This document shows positions 7,868-17,089 of a DNA stretch of 64,000 nt, one piece after another. Below the pieces are notes generated by a model, which was not told where the DNA came from, did no database searches, and was given only the letters and a program-made list of their open reading frames with translations. Numbering within the stretch: position 1 is the first letter of the stretch; every line of letters starts with the position of its first letter. The DNA comes from Cognaticolwellia mytili (GTDB taxonomy: Bacteria > Pseudomonadota > Gammaproteobacteria > Enterobacterales > Alteromonadaceae): the NCBI RefSeq assembly GCF_002104475.1, contig NZ_NBOF01000004.1, positions 248,001 to 312,000 of the forward strand, written 5' to 3'. Made by a program: the position numbers and the translations under genes.

Positions 7868-9867
7868 TGAAAGCTTTAAAAATACATTCAGACTATATTC
7901 CAAGTGGCGATCAGCCAACGGCAATTGCTAAATTACTTGATGGTATTGATTCCGGGCTTGCCCATCAAACCTTGCTAGGTGTTACAGGCTCAGGTAAAAC
8001 CTACACCATTGCTAATGTTATCGAAAAACTAAATCGTCCTACGATGATGTTAGCGCCAAATAAAACCTTGGCGGCACAATTGTACGGAGAAATGAAAGAG
8101 TTTTTTCCTAACAATGCAGTTGAATATTTTGTTTCTTATTATGATTACTACCAGCCTGAAGCTTATGTTCCTACAACAGACACTTTTATTGAAAAAGATG
8201 CCTCTGTAAACGAACATATTGAGCAAATGCGCTTGTCGGCAACCAAGTCCTTACTAGAGCGACGAGACGTTATTATTGTTGCTTCTGTGTCGGCTATTTA
8301 TGGTTTGGGTGATCCTGATTCTTACTTGAAAATGATGTTGCATATCAGTGTCGGCGACATTATCAATCAGCGTGACATTTTAAGGCGATTGGCAGAACTA
8401 CAATATACTCGTAATGATGTCGCTTTTCAGCGAGCCACTTATCGAGTACGTGGTGACGTTATTGATATATTCCCTGCTGAATCTGACCGCATGGCACTAC
8501 GTGTTGAGTTATTTGATGAAGAAATTGAGCGTATAAGCGTATTTGACCCTTTAACAGGGGCAGTTGAGCGCACTGTAGCTAGAGTTACGGTTTATCCAAA
8601 AACGCACTACGCGACGCCTCGTGAAAAAATACTTGCCGCTGTTGATAGAATAAAAATTGAATTAAAAGACCGCTCAGCACAACTGAAAGAAAATAATAAG
8701 TTAGTAGAAGAGCAACGAATAGTACAACGAACTCAATTTGATATTGAGATGATGACGGAGCTAGGTTATTGCTCAGGCATCGAAAACTATTCTCGCTATT
8801 TATCGGGAAGAGGGGCAGGTGAAGCGCCACCGACATTGTTTGACTACCTTCCTGATGACGGTCTGTTGATTATCGATGAATCACACGTTACCGTACCGCA
8901 AATTGGTGCTATGTATAAAGGTGACCGTTCTCGTAAAGAAAATCTTGTGGAATATGGTTTTAGATTACCTTCTGCACTTGATAATCGCCCAATGAAGTTT
9001 GAAGAGTTTGAAGCGTTATCGCCACAAACTATTTATGTATCAGCAACACCAAGTAATTACGAAATTGAAAAGTCGGCAGGAGAAATTGCTGAACAAGTGG
9101 TAAGGCCAACGGGCTTGCTTGATCCACAAATAGAAGTTCGTCCAGTTGACACTCAAGTTGATGATTTACTTTCTGAAATTCGCAAGCGTGTAAAAATTAA
9201 TGAACGTGTTCTGGCTACGACGTTAACCAAACGCATGGCAGAAGATTTAACTGACTACTTAGATGAGCATCAAGTAAAAACTCGTTATTTACATTCTGAT
9301 GTTGATACCGTTGAGCGTGTGGAAATTATTCGTGATTTTCGCTTAGGAAAGTTTGATGTACTGGTTGGTATTAACTTACTGCGTGAAGGCTTAGATATGC
9401 CAGAAGTGTCTCTAGTTGCCATTCTAGATGCTGACAAGGAAGGCTTTTTGCGCTCAGAGCGTTCTCTTATACAAACTATTGGACGAGCTGCTCGTAATAT
9501 TAATGGTCGTGCAATTCTTTATGCAGCTCGCATTACCGGCTCAATGCGAAAAGCAATTGACGAAACCGAAAGGCGCCGTGCTAAACAACATCAATACAAC
9601 ATAGATAATAATATAACCCCTCGTGGTGTTAAGCGCATTATTGCTGATGTAATGGATCTAGAGGGTGGTAAAGTTAGAGCAGAATATGCAGCTAAAGCTG
9701 CAGAGCCTGAAGCTAAATACGATACACTAACGACTAAAGAAATAGATGTTAAAGTGCAAGAACTAGAATCGTTGATGATGGATCATGCACAAAACCTAGA
9801 ATTTGAATTGGCAGCATCAGTACGAGATGAAATTAAGTTGCTGCGAGACAAGCAGTTAATTACATAG
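7867..9867 (+). CDS. uvrB: UvrABC system protein B (excinuclease subunit)
   Basis: The damage-verifying helicase-like subunit of nucleotide excision repair. It is loaded on DNA by UvrA and recruits UvrC for incision. Walker A is GVTGSGKT (38-45), close to the E. coli position. The beta-hairpin with [13 protein letters not shown] that inserts between strands starts near residue 90, DESH is the Walker B box, and motif VI lies in QTIGRAARN. The last 40 residues form a UVR domain for UvrC binding. The 666-aa length is standard. ATG at 7867 overlaps the MATE stop. No SOS box was recognised directly before it; the promoter may lie before the MATE gene. Confidence 0.98.
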   Translation: MKALKIHSDYIPSGDQPTAIAKLLDGIDSGLAHQTLLGVTGSGKTYTIANVIEKLNRPTMMLAPNKTLAAQLYGEMKEFFPNNAVEYFVSYYDYYQPEAYVPTTDTFIEKDASVNEHIEQMRLSATKSLLERRDVIIVASVSAIYGLGDPDSYLKMMLHISVGDIINQRDILRRLAELQYTRNDVAFQRATYRVRGDVIDIFPAESDRMALRVELFDEEIERISVFDPLTGAVERTVARVTVYPKTHYATPREKILAAVDRIKIELKDRSAQLKENNKLVEEQRIVQRTQFDIEMMTELGYCSGIENYSRYLSGRGAGEAPPTLFDYLPDDGLLIIDESHVTVPQIGAMYKGDRSRKENLVEYGFRLPSALDNRPMKFEEFEALSPQTIYVSATPSNYEIEKSAGEIAEQVVRPTGLLDPQIEVRPVDTQVDDLLSEIRKRVKINERVLATTLTKRMAEDLTDYLDEHQVKTRYLHSDVDTVERVEIIRDFRLGKFDVLVGINLLREGLDMPEVSLVAILDADKEGFLRSERSLIQTIGRAARNINGRAILYAARITGSMRKAIDETERRRAKQHQYNIDNNITPRGVKRIIADVMDLEGGKVRAEYAAKAAEPEAKYDTLTTKEIDVKVQELESLMMDHAQNLEFELAASVRDEIKLLRDKQLIT

Positions 9868-9908
9868 ACCTTACTGATTTGGTGGTAAGTAGCCGATTTT
9901 AAATACGA

Positions 9909-9957
9909 CTAACACTTACAAACATTTCCATGCCCGCTGGCTGTTAGTAAGTGTTAG
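9909..9957. terminator. 11-bp inverted repeat after uvrB
   Basis: CTAACACTTAC (9909-9919) and GTAAGTGTTAG (9947-9957) pair perfectly across 27 nt. There is no clear T-run, so it may be a weak terminator or an RNA-stabilising stem between convergent genes. Confidence 0.4.
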
Positions 9958-10004
9958 GGTTATGAACTGATTTTCAGTAAAAGTAGTGGGTAATTATGTT
10001 ACAA

Positions 10005-10292
10005 CTATTTCATTTCAAACATCATATATTGAGTAATGATATTTGCGACATCATCAGTGTTGCAGTGTTTTAAATTGCTCACGTCATTGATAATCTTATC
10101 TTGAATATCAACAGGAAACAGCATTAATTGCTCTAAATATAGATGAGCGTGGGTGTCGTTATTACTGTTGATTAATTCTATCAAGCGATTCGCATGGTTA
10201 GTCCAAATGGCACTCATACAAGCATCCTCATAAATCATTTCGAGCTCAAGTTTTATTACTTGAGCAACCTGATGACACCCAAGATATTGCAT
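10005..10292 (-). CDS. hypothetical protein, 95 aa
   Basis: A small, acidic, probably all-helical cytoplasmic protein with no signal peptide, no membrane helix and no motif I recognise. It is rich in Asn, Asp, His and Leu. It lies between uvrB (convergent) and the response regulator gene on the same strand, 120 nt downstream of the latter, so it may or may not share its transcript. Its composition looks protein-like and no better frame covers the stretch, but that is the only support for it. Confidence 0.5.
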   Translation of the reverse strand: MQYLGCHQVAQVIKLELEMIYEDACMSAIWTNHANRLIELINSNNDTHAHLYLEQLMLFPVDIQDKIINDVSNLKHCNTDDVANIITQYMMFEMK

Positions 10293-10412
10293 GTCATGAC
10301 TTAAGTTTAGAGCATATGTGGCGGGGCATTATACGTATTGGTAATTAAAAAGAAACTTTGGTAATTAAGTAATCTAATACAGAAACATGCTCAGACAATC
10401 ATTAAGCGAGTG

Positions 10413-11774
10413 CTAACTTTTTATTTCGAATTTTTCTAAGCGATATAAAAATGCTTTATATGACATATTCAAGTATTTAGCAGCTTTGGTTTTATTGCCC
10501 TGATTTATTGTCAGTGTTCTTGCTAAGCAGTCTCGTTCGAATTGCTGCCAGCAAAACCCTTGCTCTGGCATATTAAAAGCAGGCACGTCGCTTCTTTCTT
10601 TGCTTGAAAGATTAGTCGTGAAGTTTTGTGTTAACTCGCTTTCATCATTTAGCAATACATAGCGCTCAATGCGATTTGATAATTCACGAACATTACCTGG
10701 CCAATGGTAATCAAGAAGTTGACGATATAGTTCATTTGATAAACTTGGCGCATCACACTTGTATTGCTTTGCATGCTGGGCAATAAAATGATCCGCTAAA
10801 ATGGCGATATCTTGCTGGCGTTCTCGAAGCGGTGGCATGTTAATAGGTACTACGTTTAAGCGATAATATAAGTCTTCACGAAAATCCCCTTTACTAACAT
10901 CTTTAGGTAAATTTCGATGAGTTGCTGCTATCACGCGAATATCTAACTTAATTTCATCGTTACTGCCTAGGCGGGTAATAGTGCCTTCTTGTAAAAATCG
11001 CAATAAATGCGCTTGTAAACTAGGGCTTAACTCGCCAATTTCATCAAGAAAAATAGTACCATTGTTTGCGGCTTCGAACCGGCCAACTTTCAGGGTGTTC
11101 GCGCCAGTAAAAGCCCCTTTTTCTGCGCCAAATAGTTCTGCTTCGGCAATTGACTCAGCAATAGCAGCACAGTTTATGGCAATAAATTTCTCATGTTTTC
11201 TGTCAGATTTCTCATGCAATGCGCGCGCTGCTAGCTCTTTACCTGTGCCACTTTCACCAAGAATAAGTACCGTTGCATTCGTTGCCGACACTTTATCAAT
11301 ACGCTGATAAACTTTTTGCATGCAAGGAGCTTTACCAACAATGCCCACCAGCTTATTTTGTTCAGATAAGCGTGCAGATAACTCTTTGTTTTGCCCGCGA
11401 AGATTCTTTGCTTTTAGTGCTTTATCTATTGTTAATAATAGCTCTTGGCGCTTAAATGGTTTTGGAATGTAATCATCAGCGCCTTGTTGAAGCGCTTGTA
11501 CTGCGTGATTAATAGTGCCGTAAGCTGTCGCGATAACAAAACCAATTTCGGGAATATTTTTTCGGCAGTAATTAAGCAGGTCGATACCTGATAGTTCGGC
11601 TAATTTCCAGTCAGAAAAAATCACATCTATTGGTGATTTTTTGATGGTCAATATAGCGCTTTCCACACAGTCAGCCTGTAAAACATTAAAGCCACTAACA
11701 GTTAAAATATTACAAATAAGCTCTCGTTGGTCTGGCTCATCTTCAACAACTAAGATAGTAACGACTTCACTCAT
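10413..11774 (-). CDS. sigma-54-dependent response regulator (NtrC family)
   Basis: A 453-aa bacterial enhancer-binding protein in three parts. The receiver domain (1-120) has acidic pocket Glu11-Asp12 and phospho-acceptor Asp55. The AAA+ domain (about 145-375) has Walker A GESGTGKE, the sigma-54-contacting GAFTGA loop and Walker B box FLDEIGEL. A Fis-type helix-turn-helix lies at the C-terminus (NQGNKTKAAKYLNMSYKAF). Upon phosphorylation it should drive open-complex formation at -24/-12 promoters. The start codon overlaps the kinase gene stop by 4 bp (ATGA), so kinase and regulator are coupled. A matching promoter lies in front of the divergent gene at 13681. Confidence 0.94.
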   Translation of the reverse strand: MSEVVTILVVEDEPDQRELICNILTVSGFNVLQADCVESAILTIKKSPIDVIFSDWKLAELSGIDLLNYCRKNIPEIGFVIATAYGTINHAVQALQQGADDYIPKPFKRQELLLTIDKALKAKNLRGQNKELSARLSEQNKLVGIVGKAPCMQKVYQRIDKVSATNATVLILGESGTGKELAARALHEKSDRKHEKFIAINCAAIAESIAEAELFGAEKGAFTGANTLKVGRFEAANNGTIFLDEIGELSPSLQAHLLRFLQEGTITRLGSNDEIKLDIRVIAATHRNLPKDVSKGDFREDLYYRLNVVPINMPPLRERQQDIAILADHFIAQHAKQYKCDAPSLSNELYRQLLDYHWPGNVRELSNRIERYVLLNDESELTQNFTTNLSSKERSDVPAFNMPEQGFCWQQFERDCLARTLTINQGNKTKAAKYLNMSYKAFLYRLEKFEIKS

Positions 11775-13351
11775 GAATGTTCCTTAAGGTTAAAGTGGGC
11801 GGTAGCAATGCAGCCCGAGTCAGCTGCGTTTTCTAAGGCTAAACTTCCTTGATAATGCAGTGATATGATTCGATTTGCGATATATAACCCCATTCCCGCA
11901 CCTTCTGGCTTAGTTGATATGTGAGGTTGAAATAGTTTACTTTCTACCGATTTTGCTAAGCCACAACCAATATCTTTAACGTATAGCGTAGTACTGTTAT
12001 CTTTCTGCTTTTCAACGGAAATTGTCACTATACCGTTAATCGGGTTTGCATCGCAGGCATTATAAATTAAGGTATGAAATACACTGCGAATTTCCGATTC
12101 GGCGCCAAGCAATTCAATGTTGGGTGCTACATTAATGGTAAACTGTTGAGGCTTGTTTTGGCATGATTTATATTCAAGTACTATATCTTGTACCACTGCT
12201 AACAGCGGTACTTTTTCTTGGCGGCTAATCCCTGTCGTGGTTAAGGTTAACAACGCTTTTATATTGCTATCAATGTGGGTGATTTTATTTTGCACTGTGC
12301 GTACTAAGCTTTGGCGCTGCTGTTGTGACAACGACTCCTGCGCAAGTTGCTCAATGGATAACCCTATGGTGTGTATTGGGTTTCTTAACGCATGGGCGAG
12401 GCCTCGGCTGACTTCACCTAGCTCGGCGAGATGTGCAATTTCGCTATGATGTTTTGCCGCTTGTGTTAGTTCGCTAAGATGATTCACCATATCATTGAAA
12501 TGGACAATGGTTTCGCGGATCTCATTAACACCATCTTCAGCAACTTGATGAGTATAATCACCTTGTGCTAGCTTTTTGAATCCAAAGCTTAAATTTTTCA
12601 GTGGTTGGTTGAATTTTGCACTTAGCCAGTAGGCGATAACAAGTGCGAATAAGCCACAAATTATTAATATCCATTGAATGTAATTAATCAGTTTACTCGT
12701 TCCGCTTTGTGGAATTTCAGTTTCGTGTTCAAGCCAATGTTCGCTGATTATTTCAGGTGAGCGGACGAATACCGCAATATCATTATCATCAGTTAACGTT
12801 ACTTTATTATCGTTATGAATTTTTTCAACTAGCGACTTTAATTCTCGCCCAATAATATGTCGCTCGCTGATCACTTCAGTATTATTACTGCTACTTTCGT
12901 ATGTAGTTGATTGAACACCACTAGTATTCGTTTTGTCTTGGTTATCAGATACTTTTTTAGGAATGATTTTTTGAATAACGGGGGACTCACCTTGCACTAT
13001 TGTCACTACACTGTTTTCATTTTTGACGGCAGAGCCATCAATTTTTTCAATAAATTTGATATTCGGTGATATGTTTTTAATGATTTTTTCAAGCTCTTCT
13101 TCACTACGAAATGGCTCATGGGGTGAATTACTTTCTCTAATAATTTTATGACGAAGCACCTTATTGGTTTTACTTGCTTGGTCGAATTCTTCTAGTGCGA
13201 GTTCTATAACTTGCTCACTGAAAAACTTAGCTTTGATGTTTACCTCTTCAGCAAGGTTTTGCTCAATCCAGCGCACTAAAAATAACTGACTAATGGTGAG
13301 CAATACTATAAGACCGCCAATAAGGCTAAATAGGTAACTACGTAATGACAT
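11771..13351 (-). CDS. sensor histidine kinase with HAMP domain
   Basis: A 526-aa inner-membrane kinase. The first membrane helix lies near residues 5-25 and the second around 225-245, enclosing a roughly 200-residue periplasmic sensor region of unknown ligand. HAMP follows, then the dimerisation/phospho-acceptor region with His in LAHALRNPI. The ATP-binding domain has N-box YNACDANPI, G1 KDIGCGLA and G2 GAGMGLYIANRI. All catalytic boxes are present. It is first in the two-gene unit with the NtrC-type regulator and divergent from the periplasmic-protein gene at 13681, which is a likely target. Confidence 0.93.
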   Translation of the reverse strand: MSLRSYLFSLIGGLIVLLTISQLFLVRWIEQNLAEEVNIKAKFFSEQVIELALEEFDQASKTNKVLRHKIIRESNSPHEPFRSEEELEKIIKNISPNIKFIEKIDGSAVKNENSVVTIVQGESPVIQKIIPKKVSDNQDKTNTSGVQSTTYESSSNNTEVISERHIIGRELKSLVEKIHNDNKVTLTDDNDIAVFVRSPEIISEHWLEHETEIPQSGTSKLINYIQWILIICGLFALVIAYWLSAKFNQPLKNLSFGFKKLAQGDYTHQVAEDGVNEIRETIVHFNDMVNHLSELTQAAKHHSEIAHLAELGEVSRGLAHALRNPIHTIGLSIEQLAQESLSQQQRQSLVRTVQNKITHIDSNIKALLTLTTTGISRQEKVPLLAVVQDIVLEYKSCQNKPQQFTINVAPNIELLGAESEIRSVFHTLIYNACDANPINGIVTISVEKQKDNSTTLYVKDIGCGLAKSVESKLFQPHISTKPEGAGMGLYIANRIISLHYQGSLALENAADSGCIATAHFNLKEHS

Positions 13352-13485
13352 ATATGTGTGCTTTATGAGTTGTTGAAAAAGTTACGACGAATATAACAAG
13401 TATAATGCCAATTTGTGCTGAATATTAAAAGCAAATAAAACAAACACTTAATAAACTGATTATATCCCTCCATCGAATTTTCCCC

Positions 13486-13515
13486 ATATCAGGAAAGTGA
13501 GTTCCTTATATCAGG
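13486..13515 (+). promoter_or_regulatory. paired ATATCAGG repeats, candidate enhancer sites
   Basis: ATATCAGG occurs at 13486-13493 and 13508-13515, exactly 22 bp (two helix turns) apart. AGGAA-N6-TTCCT forms an inverted repeat between them. They lie about 90-120 bp upstream of the -24/-12 promoter, a usual place for enhancer-binding sites. Confidence 0.5.
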
Positions 13516-13602
13516 TTATTAAGATATTTATTTTTTCGAATGTTTAACCTTTAACTCTTTAAGTTTTTGATTAATAACGGATAAGGTGTTTTGGTATGGT
13601 TC

Positions 13603-13618
13603 TGGCAATATCCTTGTT
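13603..13618 (+). promoter_or_regulatory. sigma-54 (-24/-12) promoter for the gene at 13681
   Basis: TGGCAATATCCTTGTT fits the consensus TGGCAC-N5-TTGCW at the GG and TTG cores with correct spacing; the -12 element has GT in place of GC. It lies about 63 bp before the start codon, next to an NtrC-type regulator gene. Confidence 0.65.
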
Positions 13619-13680
13619 GAAAGTACATTAATTTAATCAATGCAAATTGAAATACAAAATAGTCAACAAGGAATTATCAA

Positions 13681-14310
13681 ATGACATTACTTAACAAATT
13701 AAATTTTAACCTTAACCTAAACAGTAAAAAAGCGAGTAAAATTACCGCTGCTTTAATTCTTTCGCTAGGTGGAGCTATTAGCAGTATGTCTGCTATTGCA
13801 ATGGCTACAGACAATACCGAGTTGCGCACAGAGGTGCGTGAAATATCTATTGAAGCTGAGCACGGTAAAGAAGTAAAACTATTTGTACATGACAATGGTG
13901 AAATGGTAAACGTTACTATTCCTCACACAGCGTTGAGTGATAAAGAGCAGTTGAGTAGTTATTTGGCTGAAGTACCTGATGGAGTAAAAGAAAAGCTGCT
14001 AAATGAATTAGCCAATTTATCTGATAATGTGCACATTTTGGCGAACCATGACAGTGGTGGTGAAGTAATGCGTTGGGTAAGTGAGGGGGAAAGTGAAAAA
14101 GTTATCATTATTGAGCGTGATGGCGATGAAAGTGTTGATATTGAAAAGCACATTGTTAAAGAAATGATGGCTGATGGCCATCATAAAATATTTAAATTTG
14201 AACATGGCAGTGAAATGGGCGCTAAAGGCATTATTAAAATGCTACAGCATGGCAACTATAGTGCTGAAGAGTTAAATAAAATTCAGCAAGTGTTAGACTC
14301 GAAAAGATAA
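13681..14310 (+). CDS. periplasmic protein of unknown function, likely sigma-54 regulated
   Basis: A 209-aa exported protein. It has a basic N-terminus, a hydrophobic segment around residues 20-37 and a plausible cleavage after Ala-Met-Ala. The mature part is strongly acidic, rich in Glu, Asp and His, with no domain I recognise. An AAGGA ribosome site lies 8 nt before ATG. The -24/-12 promoter and the divergent kinase/regulator pair suggest it is an output, or a sensor accessory, of that system, which is inference. A hairpin terminator shared with the convergent peroxidase gene follows. Confidence 0.8.
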   Translation: MTLLNKLNFNLNLNSKKASKITAALILSLGGAISSMSAIAMATDNTELRTEVREISIEAEHGKEVKLFVHDNGEMVNVTIPHTALSDKEQLSSYLAEVPDGVKEKLLNELANLSDNVHILANHDSGGEVMRWVSEGESEKVIIIERDGDESVDIEKHIVKEMMADGHHKIFKFEHGSEMGAKGIIKMLQHGNYSAEELNKIQQVLDSKR

Positions 14311-14328
14311 AAGCATTTAAAAAGGTTA

Positions 14329-14357
14329 GTTGTATTAAAATATGATTTTAATACAAC
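14329..14357. repeat. perfect 13-bp inverted repeat
   Basis: GTTGTATTAAAAT and ATTTTAATACAAC flank a 3-nt loop. It forms a second hairpin just before the terminator at 14371, with no T-run of its own. Confidence 0.6.
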
Positions 14358-14370
14358 GCTTTATAACTTA

Positions 14371-14397
14371 AAAAGCCAGCATCATACGCTGGCTTTT
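14371..14397. terminator. bidirectional intrinsic terminator
   Basis: AAAAGCCAGC and GCTGGCTTTT form a perfect 10-bp stem around ATCATAC, with A's on one side and T's on the other. It serves both convergent genes (13681 on plus, 14443 on minus). Confidence 0.88.
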
Positions 14398-14442
14398 GCT
14401 TGTGGCTTTTTATTCGTAGAGCTTAGCTGTATAAAGCAAATA

Positions 14443-14934
14443 TTAAAGTAGTGCAGCGATATCTGCAGCAATATCTGCTGGCTTTGTTGTTGGGCTATAA
14501 CGCTTTATGACTTCGCCTTGGTTGTTAACGAGGAACTTTGTGAAATTCCACTTTATGCCTTTGCTACCTAGTATACCCGGCGCTTCACTTTTTAAATGTT
14601 GGTATAATGGGTGTGTGTTCTCGCCGTTGACTTCTATTTTACTAAATAGCTCAAATGAAATATTAAAATTAAGATCACAAAACTGCTTAATTTCAGTGTT
14701 ATTACCTTTCTCTTGTTTACCAAATTGGTTACATGGAAAAGCAAGCACTTCAAAATCTTGGTCTTTGTATTGTTGATAAAGTGCTTCTAAGCCTGCATAT
14801 TGTGGAGTAAAACCACATGCGCTAGCGGTATTAACAATCAGCAGTGTTTTGCCTTGATACTTAGCAAAATCAACCGTTTCATTTTTGAAGTTTTCAGCAC
14901 CAAAGGTGTAAATAGTTTGAGTCATTCTGTTCAA
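14443..14934 (-). CDS. glutathione peroxidase (Cys type)
   Basis: A 163-aa thioredoxin-fold peroxidase that reduces H2O2 or lipid hydroperoxides, in bacteria usually with thioredoxin as partner. Catalytic Cys40 lies in NTASACGFTPQY, the Gln in FPCNQFGKQE and the Trp-Asn pair in IKWNFTKFLV. A normal Cys codon (TGT) replaces selenocysteine. A second in-frame ATG three codons in (TQTIYTF) is an equally good start. It is cytoplasmic and stands alone. Confidence 0.93.
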   Translation of the reverse strand: MNRMTQTIYTFGAENFKNETVDFAKYQGKTLLIVNTASACGFTPQYAGLEALYQQYKDQDFEVLAFPCNQFGKQEKGNNTEIKQFCDLNFNISFELFSKIEVNGENTHPLYQHLKSEAPGILGSKGIKWNFTKFLVNNQGEVIKRYSPTTKPADIAADIAALL

Positions 14935-15191
14935 CTGGTCGGATCAATATTAATGATAGAATAAGATAATTTCTTGAAATTAACAACAATAGTACTTTGC
15001 ATGATATTTTAATTGGTTGTGCTAATGACTATGGAAGAAGGGTATTAGAAGGATACAAATAGACGAATACCCTAAATGCAGTTGGTTGCTATGCTGAGCT
15101 TTTTATCTGTAGAAGCAAAAGGCGAAACTGATTATTAAGTTTCGCCTAATTTTGAGATATTATTGCTAAATCTGATACTATAGTTATAGCA

Positions 15192-16061
15192 CTATAAACG
15201 TGTAAGTAAACTTGACGTGTCCCAACGGCCGCCGCCATTTTTTTGCACACCTGCATAAAATTGGTCAACTAATGCCGTTAACGGTAGGGTAGAACCGTTG
15301 TTTCTTGCTTCAGTCAGGGCAATATCGAGATCCTTCCTCATCCAATTAACAGCAAAGCCAAAATCGTATTCACCTTTTATCATGCTTTGATGACGATTAT
15401 CCATTTGCCATGAGCCTGCAGCACCTTGGCTAATGACTTCTACCACTTGTTCACAATCTAAACCTGCATTTTGGCCAAAATGTAATGCTTCTGCTAAGCC
15501 TTGTACAACGCCAGCAATACAAATTTGGTTCATCATTTTTGCCAATTGCCCACTGCCAATAGGTCCTAATAATTTACTAATTTTGGCATACGCCTGAACA
15601 ATTGGTTCTATTGCCTCGTAAGCAGCTTGTTCACCACCAACCATAATAGAAAGTTGACCATTTACAGCGCCGGCCTCACCACCAGAAACGGGCGCGTCTA
15701 AAAAGGCTAAACCAATAGACTTTGCTTGCTGTGCTAGTTCTCTAGCAACAGATGCTGAAGCGGTTGTATGGTCAACAAGTACGGCGTTGGCCTTCATGCC
15801 AGAAAATGCGCCATTAGTACCTAAAATTACTTGCTTTAAATCATTGTCGTTACCTACACATACAAAAACAACATCGCTGTCTTTTACTGCTTTTGCTGGT
15901 GTCGTGGCCATTTCGCCGCCGTATTGCTCTACCCAAGCTTGCGCTTTTTGCTGTGTACGGTTATACACGGTTACTTGGTAACCTGAGTTTTGTAAATGAC
16001 CAGCCATAGGAAAGCCCATAACACCTAAGCCAATAAAAGATACTTTTTTCATACTGTTCAA
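15192..16061 (-). CDS. NAD(P)-dependent beta-hydroxyacid dehydrogenase (3-hydroxyisobutyrate dehydrogenase family)
   Basis: A 289-aa oxidoreductase of the 3-hydroxyisobutyrate dehydrogenase / tartronate semialdehyde reductase family. The N-terminal Rossmann motif is FIGLGVMGFPMAG, the substrate loop is DAPVSGGEAGA near residue 125, and the catalytic Lys lies in GQLAKMMNQ. The NRT pattern after the second strand hints at NADP(H), which is inference. The likely start is MKKVSF, three codons inside the longest frame. It has no valine-degradation neighbours, so the exact substrate is open. Confidence 0.88.
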   Translation of the reverse strand: MNSMKKVSFIGLGVMGFPMAGHLQNSGYQVTVYNRTQQKAQAWVEQYGGEMATTPAKAVKDSDVVFVCVGNDNDLKQVILGTNGAFSGMKANAVLVDHTTASASVARELAQQAKSIGLAFLDAPVSGGEAGAVNGQLSIMVGGEQAAYEAIEPIVQAYAKISKLLGPIGSGQLAKMMNQICIAGVVQGLAEALHFGQNAGLDCEQVVEVISQGAAGSWQMDNRHQSMIKGEYDFGFAVNWMRKDLDIALTEARNNGSTLPLTALVDQFYAGVQKNGGGRWDTSSLLTRL

Positions 16062-16250
16062 ACTATTACGATTAATGTTACTAATGTTTATATCATATCT
16101 TTAGTGATAAGTTTTAGCTATTTGACCTTGAAAATGTAGTTTAGGAATATGCTAATTTTTAATTTAAACAACATCACTATTTCGTCTGACTACAGTTTTA
16201 ATCTATAATTAACGAAACTTCCAAGGATGGCTAACTTTTGAGTTGTTATT

Positions 16251-17066
16251 ATGCCGTATCGCTACCTTGTAATTTTTATTGTTTTGCTTTCCTTACCCGT
16301 AACTGCTGTGCCTGTTTCTGTGCATTTGCTTATTCCTGGCCCTAGTGCACCTTTTAAAGTTAGGAACCCTTTTATTGAAAAGTTATTGAAACTTATTTTT
16401 TCGAAACAGAATATCGAACTTAAGCTAGAGTATGCACAAGAAGATATTAGTCAAGGTAGAGCATTAAAAGAGCTTAATAATAGCGATGTTATTGATTTAA
16501 CTTGGAGTGTTACAACCCATGAGCGTGAGCAGTCGTTAATACCCATTCGTATTCCTTTATATCAAGGCTTTATTGGTTGGCGAGTTTTTATTATACATAA
16601 AGATAACCAGAAAAAATTTAAGCATATAAACCGCTTAGTAGAGTTAGAAAAGCTACTGGCAATACAGCGATTTGACTGGCCAGATCATCAAGTTTTTGTC
16701 GATAACAATTTAGCTGTGGACGGCAGTTTACCTTTTGCGCAAATGTATAAGGCAATTGAAAATGGCTTAGCTGATTATTTTCCTCGCTCTGTGCTAGAAA
16801 TAACTCGTGAGCTCAATTCAGTACAATCAGAGCAGTTAACTATTGAGAATACTTTGCTTTTAAAGTATCCAACGTCGTATTATTTTTTTGTGGGTAAAGG
16901 CAATGTTGAGTTAGCAGAGATGATAGAAAAAGGTTTCGAATTAGTATTAGCAGATGGTAGCTATCAATTGTTATTTCAAGAGTGCTTTGGCAGTGCATTA
17001 AAAGCACTAAATTTAGAAAAAAGAAAAGTGTTTAATTTAAAGAGTTCACTCATGCCTAACCAGTAA
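16251..17066 (+). CDS. periplasmic substrate-binding-like protein (SBP family 3 fold)
   Basis: A 271-aa exported protein with a signal peptide over the first 20 residues (cleavage probably after PVTAVP). The mature chain resembles transporter substrate-binding domains of the amino-acid/ABC type 3 family. It contains the FPRSV region and a C-terminal pattern (LADGSYQLLFQECFG) like the family's closing helices. No permease or ATPase gene is adjacent, so it is probably a solitary binding or sensory-type protein. Its last codon and stop lie inside a hairpin shared with sbcB. Confidence 0.65.
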   Translation: MPYRYLVIFIVLLSLPVTAVPVSVHLLIPGPSAPFKVRNPFIEKLLKLIFSKQNIELKLEYAQEDISQGRALKELNNSDVIDLTWSVTTHEREQSLIPIRIPLYQGFIGWRVFIIHKDNQKKFKHINRLVELEKLLAIQRFDWPDHQVFVDNNLAVDGSLPFAQMYKAIENGLADYFPRSVLEITRELNSVQSEQLTIENTLLLKYPTSYYFFVGKGNVELAEMIEKGFELVLADGSYQLLFQECFGSALKALNLEKRKVFNLKSSLMPNQ

Positions 17067-17089
17067 ACTCTTTAAATTGTTTACTGGTT
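17058..17089. terminator. inverted repeat covering the stop codons of two convergent genes
   Basis: AACCAGTAAAC (17058-17068) and GTTTACTGGTT (17079-17089) form an 11-bp stem. The plus-strand gene's stop (17064-17066) lies in one arm and the minus-strand sbcB stop (17088-17090) overlaps the edge of the other. No strong T-run follows. Confidence 0.55.

Larger units (their letters stand above)
13352..13680. other. divergent control region between kinase and periplasmic-protein genes
   Basis: 329 bp of AT-rich DNA holding a -24/-12 promoter and a pair of ATATCAGG repeats (both listed separately). No open frame of note was seen. Confidence 0.6.

Noticed and set aside
14443-14934. Selenocysteine in the glutathione peroxidase
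   Set aside because: The catalytic position has a normal Cys codon and no in-frame TGA.
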